Part shown: one piece after another, positions 49,501 through 61,100 of the stretch | Numbering within the stretch: position 1 is the first letter of the stretch | Layout of the letters: each line of letters begins with the position of its first letter | DNA from: Erpobdella octoculata | Lineage: Eukaryota; Annelida; Clitellata; Hirudinida; Erpobdellidae | Assembly: GCA_963978895.1 (NCBI GenBank) | Contig: OZ022245.1 | Location: 23,450,968-23,514,967, forward strand | Length of the DNA: 64,000 nucleotides | Reading direction: 5' to 3' | Notes under the pieces: model-generated | Database searches by the model: none | What the model was told of the DNA's origin: nothing | The model's input: the letters and a program-made list of their open reading frames with translations, nothing else | Program-made: the position numbers and the translations under genes

Positions 49501-52500
49501 TTCCTGGGGTTGTTCAGGAAGAACAAGCCTCGATGAAATAACGCATGCGAGCTCATTATCTACGTGGACAACCTCGCCCTTCTCCTCTTGGGGGATTTTG
49601 CTGGGGTTCAGGGTTTTGCTCAGGATTTTCCTGGGGTTCAGGAACATGCCTCGAAGAAACAACGCAATCGTACTCACCTACTGGGACAATGATGTTTCCG
49701 ATTGCTTCTTGTGCCTCAAGCGCCTTTAGTGTATTACCAAAACTATATTTGGCTTTACTGTATGGTATAGTCCCAACATGCTTGAATTTCTTTGATAACG
49801 GCATAACCCCAGCCCTCGGCCCACCTCGCCCTTCTTCAATGCCTCCTCTTTCTCCTGGGGGGTTAGCAGGATTTTCCTGGGGTTGTCTTTGAGGAACAAT
49901 CAGCCTCGACGAGATGACACATGATTGGCCATTACCTATTTGGAATACACTGTTGCCCACTGCTTCTTGGGCATGGCTGTAGTTGAATAAAAAAAATTTA
50001 TATTAAAAAACTAATACATATCAAGAACTTTATTATTCTGTGCTTTAACCTGATCATTTGTCAGGTAGATGTGTAGTGCCACATCAATTGCAAATGGACC
50101 AGTTTCATCTTGAAGCTTGTGTTGAATAAGCACAGACATGCTCTGAAGTCAGCTTTCCTACTCTTAAGGCATTCAATACTCCAGGAACTAATATCAAAAC
50201 TGGACTGGACTTCTGAGAAGCACGTTTTCTCTTCTTCATCAGTTAGAAAAGCTTTTCTAGATGGAAGTCTTCAGTATAGGTCTCCTCCTTCATCGACACT
50301 GATTTCCAGACCTTCGGCTCTCCTTACTCCAGGTCGTCTTCCTCGTGCTCTTCTGCAGCTGACTGGACTGGAAGAGACGTTTTCTCTTTATTTTCTTCAG
50401 TGTGGACCGGATCGTACTGGACTTCTGGAACACATGTTTTCTTTTCTTCTTCATCAAAAAACTCACACCGCATAAACAGCTTTTCTAGACGTTCAGACAG
50501 AATAGGACTCAGTTCGACATCGGACTCAAACATCTTTTCTAGGTCTCCTTCCTCATCGTCACTGATTTCCAGACCTTCGGCTCTTCTTACTCCAGGTCGT
50601 CTTCCACGTCCTCCCCTTTGTTCATCAATTCCTGCGCCTGCCCTTGGTTGAATGTATCCTCTCCCTCCTGCCCTCGGTCCGTGAATGCCTCACTGAAGTC
50701 CCTTGTTTCCAGCAGGATTCTCCTGGGGTTCTTCCTCAGGAACAGCCAGCCTCGTCGAGATTATACACGACCCAAGGAAACTGTTGCCCACGCTTTCTTG
50801 CAATCATCAATCAACTATAGATCTGATTTTTGTGGTACTACTTTCAAAAGTTTTTCTATTTGCTGTCGGGGACCTCGGTTGTACAACTCCCTTTCAGTTC
50901 ATTTAAAATCAATTAAATCAATATCACTGTTTAAAAAATGTTTTAAATCTTTCATTTTACTTTCAAATTGATCACATGTCTCTTCCTCAGCTTGTTTGTT
51001 TCTTACCTTAATTCTAGTAGAAGAATCATTACATTTGCATGTTTGAGAGTTTGTCATAAATAAATGGTTCAATTAACCTCGAGATTGTTGCTCTTTTATT
51101 CATGGCAACGAAATCATCAAGGAATCTCGAGGAGTTCATAAACTTCCACTTGCTAGAGTACATGGTGTCAGTACCCATACCACTTTTAGAAGTGCCTTCT
51201 TTCTGCTTCTCATCACCAAATTGAGATAGAAGATATTTAATTTAATTAGTCACCTCTAAACCTGTAAATGATTCCTTGCACTATTAGTAGGTAACCTACA
51301 TAAATAACTACTACATTCACTGTAAACCTATCACAAATATAAAATGTATTATGTATACACTCGACCTTCCAGAAGCTTCCTAGCCTACCTCATTGGTAGC
51401 CTCATCAAGCATTTTTCCAATTGGTCCACTCCACCTATTTCCACTTAAAGGATTGCCATCAAATGCTGTCATCAGGTGTCTGAAGGGCTATCTCTTTGGA
51501 CTCGTGAACAGTACAGCTTGCTTCCATGCTGTTCATGTCAGCAGACAATTTTTAGACCATGTGCCACTTTGAATCATGAGTATATCTTTTTTGCACATAG
51601 TATGACCCACCCTAATGTATATCATTGAGTTTTGTTGTCAACCAAACGATGAATTGTGAATAGTTGCATAAACAGTTCCGGTGCCACTTTGAAGGTTCCA
51701 TTAACAAAACAGTGTGAGTAGGTTGCCATTAAATTAACATTTTCATTAGTGCCAAACGTTAGTATTAGTTATTTATACCGGACGACGTTTGCTCGTTTGA
51801 GAATTCGATAGGGAAGTTAATTGCATCATTTGGATCTTCATTAACAATAGAATCAGTGCTATATAGATTTGTGAATCCGCGTCAATTAGATAGATTATTT
51901 TACTGTTCATTTCCAATGTTTGTTCATTTGTCAGTTAGACCATTACTCGAGTCAATTCTGGTGCTCCTATTTTGAGAAGACAGTCATTCTAGTCATTTTA
52001 TGTGAGTAACATCTAGCGATCGACGGCGTCTACTCCTCTCGAGACTTTCATGGCAAGAGAGTCCTCATTCATACACTTAGACTTCCATCTCCCGCTCCTG
52101 ACTAATTGAGGAAAAGCACCTGATCACTTACTGAAACAACCTTCAGTCCCAATTGTGTTATTACATTTGTAAGTGATATGTATCCAGGCTCAACATCAGA
52201 CAAACCCATTGTAGAACACTGTTAATTAATGACTCATATGTCACCGGGAGATTTAGTTCTTGCTGATAAAGGCATTCTTATACATAGTCTAGTTCCACAA
52301 GGTGTATGATTAAAGTACATCCATTTCTAACACATGGTCATTTTACTGTGCAGGAAAAAAATGTTTAAAAAATGCAATAATATAAAAACAAATATTGAAT
52401 ATTCAAGTGGCATGTGCAATAAATATTTTTATTTAATGAAGTTGTGTGTATTCAATCTCTTTCAGAATTGGATTTTGCAAATTTACTAAACTTGCACAAA

Positions 52501-55500
52501 CCTGAGTCCAATAATGGGCCTCAATAAAGTCTAAGATAGCATAATTCTTAACACGAACTATGGCCCTCTCAACGTGTATTCTGGCACAGGCAATGCTTGT
52601 TGTCAATTTTTATAAAAAAATGTTAAACCAAATTTTATTATGAAAAAACAATTGAAATGCAATAATATGAAAACAAAAATTTATGAGCAACCACCAGCCA
52701 TGAACACCTGAAGAAATGTTTGTTGATGGTATTCACGCAACAGATGTATATTATCGCTCCAATCAACATCCTTTGCAATACTAACAATGACCATCTCTAG
52801 TGGAGTCCAGACAACTAAGTCACACATACTCCTGTTTGTTAAATATAAATTTCCCTGTATCTGATGATAATATTGACAACCATTCTCTGAATTCAAATTT
52901 AAAGTTATATTACCAGATGCATCAGCATAAATGAGGACAACTCTAATGCTGATGTGACTGTTGTCTCCCGTCTATTTAGTAGGACTAGGAACTTAGCTTT
53001 TGGCCAAGAGGTGTTAATCTGGTAGGTACAGAGAATGACAAGAACAACTTGAACTCTTTTATTCAATAATCAACTTAACAAGAAATAGGGACATTTAACC
53101 TCTATGAAACATCATCATCAATAATTCCATCTGGTGAAGCTCCAATACAACCCATACTGTCAAGCTCACGTCTCTAGCAAGCTTGTATTGAGCCACTGCA
53201 ACTAGTTCATGTGTAATACCCCACTGTATAGCTCTCATACTTCCCATCAATCGCTTCAGCAGGGATCTGCCTGGAGCCCATTGATTTTTTTCTTCATGTG
53301 TCAAATAACTGCCCCAAAATTGCTTGCAGTTATCCGACCTTTTCTTGAGGCACTCCAAGCAGGATTGTCTTGCTGACCTCGTCAGCTGTTCTGCTACAGC
53401 AATTTCCCCTTGAGTCATTCTGAGACGCTGCAGCATGTATGCAGTCTGATCAGCTGCATTGACAAAGCCTTGCTCCATTATTATGTCAGACACATTACGG
53501 ATAGCAGAAGCTGGTGCTGGAGGTTCAGGAGCTAGTAGCCAAGCAAAACCACTGAATCGATCGATATCATGCAGTTTCTGTCGAAATCAGTTATTTGTCG
53601 CTCTGATCTGTTTGTTGATTCAAGACAGTGATTTTATTACCAGAATATATATCAACAGCTTTTTTCACCTCCTTCAGCTGCTTTTTCAGTATCCATGAGC
53701 ATGGTGCATCAGTCTTCGAGAAATTCTCTGTTGCTATGTGATGACAAACTGATTCCCCTCTTGGACATTCACACCATGAACGACTGATCTCTAGTGTTAT
53801 TATTAGTGTTATCTATAAAAAAAATTAAGTTATAATGTTTTTTTAAATATAAATACACTTTAGTACATAAATTGTAGAAATTCTGTTACATTTACTGGTT
53901 TCTAAATTAGTCTATATATGATTTACATGACAAAATCTGATTGAAATTTAATATAAATTATTATTGTTAGGTTTAATAAGAACAGATTTAACAAAGTCAT
54001 TAAATAAAACAATTATTATATGCTTTCAACAAATTAACCTTTGCAAAATATAAGAAATGTAAGCATATCCTCACCTCTACCTTGTAGATTTTGTCACGCA
54101 TACTAGCATGGACTCTACCGGTTATCACTCCACTTGTCACTTGTGGCATCTATATTGCAGCTCTCAAGATGAATTGACTGCAGAGAAATCTCCCCTTGCT
54201 TTATTAGTTTGCTCTCGTGTTGAAAAAGCTTAGCTATAGCATAATATGAAATGAGTGTAGATTGTGTAGAAGATAAAGCCATCACAATTCCTATGTATAG
54301 AGCGGTGGTTCTCAACCTTTTTGGCACGGAGGCACACTTGAGGTCTTTGGAAAATCAGACGGAACACTATGGGCGCCGACTAATAAAAACAGGGAAAACC
54401 AGCCAACGCATTTGACATTAAATCGAACCTGTTTTTGGCCTATTATTAGTGCATTTGAAACTGGAAAAACAATTTAAAATTTAACAATGAATCAGATTTT
54501 TTATTGTTAAGACGACATTTAAAATTTTTGAGACTTGCATAAATAAAAATGTTCCAGTCCCTTACAACACAAAAATTGCTCAATGGTTTCATCGTCATTT
54601 ACAAATCGAATGAAACCCAGTAGTTGTTTTTTGCCACTAATATCAGTAGACTCATCAACTTGAATTGCAAACTCACAAGTTCTTAATTTTTGCATGACAT
54701 TTTCCTTGATATCTTTCGACATATCTTGAATCCTCCTCTTTTTTTTTCATTTTTAATTTCAAGCTCTGCCTCTTCAGCAAGCATTGTTTTTACAATTGCC
54801 AGGCAGGCAGGCAAAATAAGAGATTCTGAAATAGTGTGGGCTTTCATTTGCTGTGCTATAATTTCGGCTACTTTATAACTTGCTAGCTGAGCTCTATCGA
54901 AAACTTTTTCTCAAACAGTGTAGCTTGCTTTGTGTCAGGTGTCGCTCTACCGGACCTCCTGACAAGTTATATCCTGCACCTGTCGACCTGTCTAGACTCT
55001 CAGTCAGACTCTAGACAGGAACCCATCGAACATTCTCACATTCTTTTGCGCGTGTTTCTGGGGCTATATATATGGGGATTTGAGTATCAGACGAAGTCCT
55101 GTGCATTTTTTTTTATTTGATTTCTTATCATTAACTGCGCTTTAATAAAGTTTTTTGTTGTCGTTCCAAGTTGTTTTTTCTTTCTGGTGTTCACGTCATT
55201 CCAGCAGGGAAGACAGTAACACTTTGTTTGTTAATTAATCAATCTTTTGAAATATTCGTTGCTTAAGAGCAACCTTGAAGATGTTGATGTTTTGACAGGA
55301 ACTGACGTTTCAGCTTGTTAGGAACCATGCCTTCATTTGATAGATTTTTTAGGATAGATATGAATGTCTCTCTGGAATGGGTGGCTCTTCATCTTCATTA
55401 ATAAAACCATCACAATTTCATTGGATGTTGGTTCTTTATAACGACGTTGATCCGAGTGTCTATCACGACACAAAGCTATATTGACTGCTGGAATTCGTTG

Positions 55501-57965
55501 GCCGGTTCCACTTGCTTCTTTGGCTTCTCTCTCTTGGTTTTCATGCAGAAGCATATAGCTTGCTGCAATTCTATTGTTTTCTTGGAAAAAAACAATCGAT
55601 TTTGTGGAGAATATGTCTTCAGCACACATCATTTGCTGCATAATTTTGACGAGTGTCTAATGCTCTGGTAGAGTCAAGAACATAAAGTTCAGCATATTGA
55701 GGTGTTTCACCATTTATGGGTTCTATGTGTGACAATTAATATTAAAAACGTAAGGACCACGTCCAGGCAATTCAATTATTTTGGCACCCATTGATGCGAA
55801 TGATAAAGCATTGCTGTATGATCGAATATGATTGCGGAAATAATAATTAGGGTTGTCTGAATCTGAAAGCATGCTTAGTAAAAAAGAAGGATGCTCCGAC
55901 ACTTCTCTGTCAGTGTTCATTGGTTTCGGTAGTCTCACTTTTCCTTTTCTACAGCAACGAGTAAATTTTCCATCAGGCAGATGTTCATCAATAAAGTGCT
56001 TAGCATCACAAAATTGACAAATAATATTCAATGGTCCACAATAATGTTCATCAATGCGACCCTCTACAAAAATTAATTGCTTCATTTTGAATTGACAGAT
56101 TGTGACGTTCTTGGGCTAATCGATGTGAAGAAATATTTTCTATTTGGTGTGCTTCTAACTGCTTGGCATTAAGACACTCAAAGTGACATTTAATGCAGCT
56201 CACGAGCAGTTCAATGAGCAGCTAATTCATCGGCTGTCATTCGATCGATGCGTCGACACCGTGGTGTCGCATTTTCAGCACTATGAGCAAGTAATTACAG
56301 CTTCTATAGCTTCTTCAAAACTCAAATTATAAGAAAAAACTAACTCACTTTTGAATGAAGAATACAGACACTGAAGTTTTAAACTAGTTTTTTTTCTTCA
56401 ACTTGTCAAACAGGTTTTAAATGTCAGTTGAAAAGCCAATGCACACATCTAACACCTGATATTGCAGAGCCTTTTTGAGTTGACTATATAAATGGGAAAA
56501 GACACTAAAAAAGTTAAAGGATCATTTGTCACGAGCACAGCGAATGCACCCTGAACATATTTAACCAATGTACGAAAAGCATGTAAATGTTTCTTTTCTA
56601 TATAAATAAAATAATATTGAATTTCTTTATTGTTAAAACAGTGGGTTACCATGTTTTCTTTGTAAAAGTCCACGGCGTCTTTTCGAATTTCTCTTCTCTG
56701 AGGTTTACTCAGGAAAGGAGCATACAGATGGTGGTGGTGGACATTCTTCAATCAGTGATAATGAAAGAAATTCAATTTTGAATTTTAGGTTGAAGAAATC
56801 AGGTCAAATATAACTTTACTTCAAGTCAAAGTGAAAGAAGTGAAGAAATTACAATCTTCTATTTTATCTGTGCCTCATTCCGGTGAAAGTTTGATAATTT
56901 CTTGTTTTAAAACTATTTTTTACAATCAATCTCTAACATAATTAAACAGTGAAACTGCACAAATTTCTCTGCTATAGCTGAGTATAGCTAAGTCTGAAAT
57001 TATTCGTAAATAATATCAACAAGGGGCTGTCCATAAAGTATGCTTTTGACAATTTTGCTCCCCCTCCCCCTTGTCACAATCTGTCACAGATATCGGACCC
57101 CCTAAACTACGTCACATCTTTGAACAGAAAAATTTAAGAAAAATAATAATGACTTAAATTAAAATTGAATCTAAAACATACTCTATTAAATTTAAACTTA
57201 AAAGAATTATTGCATCACTATAACTATTCACTATAAAAGTAGACTAAAACTATAAATTAAAAATTATAGACTAGGTGTAGACTAAAACTATAAATTAAAA
57301 GTTATAGACTAGGCAATTAAAATGTTTAGAATATCCATCACAACAGAAATTTAATCTTTACTGTCAATTTCAGAAGGCATATCTTTAATAGTATATAGTA
57401 TGTAAATAATTATAAATAAAATTTAGAAAAATGTGTGACATCACACATTATCTATACCCCTGTCACAAACTCTCAGATTTTCTTAAACTCCCTCCCCCCC
57501 CTCTGGAGCCTGACGTACTTTACGGACAGCCCCTGAGGCAGGTTGCATCTTTTCAGTTTCACCATATATAAAACTCCTTGGTAACCACCTGCACTTTAAT
57601 TGCCACTTCTTTAACTATAGTTGAAATGTTATCAACAATGCATGCCCTCAAAAACAGCTCATTTTTTGCAATAAAATATAAATTTATTTTCAAAACTGAC
57701 ATTGACCTACAAATTCATTGGACCACCAGCCCAACTTGAATGAACTTAACATCATGGGGCACAAAATAAGCTACCTCCATCTTTCTTTTACAGCCTCTGA
57801 GAGACTAAATTGGTCATTAGATCATTTAGCTTCTGCTGTCTGGCCGTCCATCCAGAGGCAGTCAGGTTCTCACCTAATTTGATATTCTTCTGAAAGCTTT
57901 TGAACAAACTGTTGTTAAAAATTGTTTATGCAAGTGTGCTTTAATGTTTTACATGCCATCTATAA

Positions 57966-58048
<83 letters not shown>

Positions 58049-58050
58049 AA

Positions 58051-58103
<53 letters not shown>

Positions 58104-61100
58104 GTATCTAACCCGTTGTCAATCAGGTCTAAAACATGCTTTTTCTGCCAAACACACATGTTTTTGATAAATAGTGCCAGATAAATATACTGATTGGCTT
58201 ATTGCTTAATATTATTATTATACAAAGTCCAAATTCTTTCTGAGGTTTCTCGAAGTGATCCAAAAAACCTGCTGAAGCTAGATTAATGGTGCTCTACAGA
58301 TTACATTATTTTTGTATGTGGTATTTTTTTTATTTTTTAGAAATACGACAATCATTAGATGATGTAATGATAGAAATAAAGAAACTGTCAAAAGTCATTC
58401 AGAAGCAGCTTAAAGGTGAGTCTTTCATATAAGTATATATGAATATATATTTTTCATATAAGTATTCCATTCGATTACACTCATTGGAACTATACAGTCA
58501 AACACCAATTAATTATGCATACTTTCCTGGATAAAAGGATGAAGTATGCATCATCAAAATTTAACCGCTCTACTTAATAATTTAAGACGATAGAACTTTA
58601 TATCTGATTTAATTTAATTATAACTTTAAATTCAGATTTTATTTGGTTGTTTTTTTTTAAAAGGATTTATTCATTACTTTTTGCATGAACAGAGCTTGAG
58701 GTTAAGATCAAGGAAGATGAATCAGCAAATGAGGAGTTAATAAAAAAAGGAGAAGTTGAGTCTCATCAAGCTGACTTGAGGATGAAAAAATTACAGGTTG
58801 TTTAATTCTTTCAATAAACTGAATTATTGAATATATTTTATTTCTTCATTTTGTGATTAAATTAATTTGCATGCTAGTTAGTTTTATTTTATATTATATT
58901 ATAGATCTATTTCTAATTTTGCTTCATTTCAAATTGAAAATGATTACTCACTCTATTGCCAGTTTTACATAGGGGGCTGCAGGGTATTTAACTTTTTAGG
59001 ACCCTTGTCATTTATTATTTCAATTGATGATTAAAGGTTTGTAAAAACTTTCTTTTTATTCGCTGACGATGCATAGACTTAAAGTGACTCATAAACTGTT
59101 AAGGAAAAACAGAGCGATGGAAAGGTTCCTTAGGGGAGCATGCTGGTCAACTTGAAGACATTTTGAGAATGGGTAGAAATAGTTATAAGTAAAGCTACAG
59201 ACTATTGTTGTACCTGGTCATGTTATTCTGTGGTCAGGATGATGCAGGGACAAAATATCTGAGAAACTCACTGTAACAAATAATGTTTTCCAGCTAATGG
59301 GACAGGCATACTTATTGTTGATACAAATGCTGCATACAGCTTTTGTAAGTCAACTGAACTGCATTTGAGATGCCAAGAACTTAAACCTTTGCCATGAAGT
59401 CGAGTTCAATAATAATATAAGAGTGACTATGCGGATGCACCGTCAGAAGCAAGCCGTTACTCGTGCCATTTAAAATGTTGTTGATATTTTTTGGTTACAA
59501 GCAAGCATGTTATAATCTGATAAGAACTGTTCCACCATGTAGTGAAATCACTAATGATGGATTATTTTATTTGAAGTTTTCTCACAGCAACACTCAATTA
59601 CAATTTTCTTGGTTTGCTTTTATAGAAAAAAATTGGTTTTCATCCTTCAATATTTCCACGTTTCCATCACCACCAACTGATTAATAAATTCATTTCCGTT
59701 AAAACAAAATTCTCATTTCGGTTCCAAATCCAAATATAATTTTTGGAAATATTATTGATTGAAATAGTCTGGCAGTCAGTTTGGAAAAATTTGAACCCCT
59801 GCATATTTAAGCTTCAATGAGAAAAATACTGAGGCACTGATTTTACGATTGTGCTAGTTTAAAAAAAATAGGATAATAATTTAAAATATATTTTGATAAA
59901 TAGTTCCTCTGATAAATTAAATTGAAGGTTTTTTATCTGTAGCATACGACACTATTGAAGACATTTCGAGACACAATGTCTGACTACAGTGACTGCCAAG
60001 TCCAGCATAGAGAGCAGTGTAAGAAAAGGCTGGTAATGACTTTACACATAGGTTAGTCTTTTCTGACTGTTTTAGTGATTTTTAACAATAATGGCGTTTT
60101 ATATTTTTAACGTACTTCAGGCTATTTTTACTTTTTGCTAGTTTAATTGTTTGTGTTTACAAGCATTGTGTAATATTATAATAATGTTTACTTGAACTAT
60201 TTTCAATATTGTGTAATGATGTTGCTGGTTTTGTAATTGAATTCAATTTTTTTATATAATGATACTCTATTCACATGATGATACTCTATTCACCTGATTA
60301 TACTATACTCTATTCACATGATGATACTCTATTCACATGATGATACTCTATTCACATGATGATACTCTATTCACATGATGATACTCTATTCACATGATGA
60401 TACTCTATTCACATGATGATACTCTATTCACATGATGATACTCTATTCACATGATGATACTCTATTCACATGATGATACTCTATTCACATGATGATACTC
60501 TATTCACATGATGATACTCTATTGACATGATGATACTCTATTGACATGATGATACTCTATTGACATGATGATACTCTATTGACATGATGATACTCTATTC
60601 ACATGATGATACTCTATTCACATGATGATACTCTATTCACATGATGATACTCTATTCACATGATGATACTTTATTCACATGATGATACTCTATTCACATG
60701 ATGATACTCTATTCACATGATGATACTCTATTCACATGATGATACTCTATTCACATGATGATACTCTATTCACATGATGATACTCTATTCACATGATGAT
60801 ACTCTATTCACATGATGATACTCTATTGACATGATGATACTCTATTGACATGATGATACTTTATTCACATGATGATACTCTATTCACATGAATTATTTTC
60901 AAAATTTCACAGCAAAACAAGATGTAACAGATGAAGAAGTTGAGGATTTCATTGAAAAAGGATCCAACCAAATATTTGCCGAGCATGTAGGTATTCTTTT
61001 TATTGTTTTCAGTTTAGATATATAATATATTTATATTTATATTTTTTATATGCTGATGCTCTCATGAAAAGTGTTCATGAAAGTATGATAGTGTTGGTAA

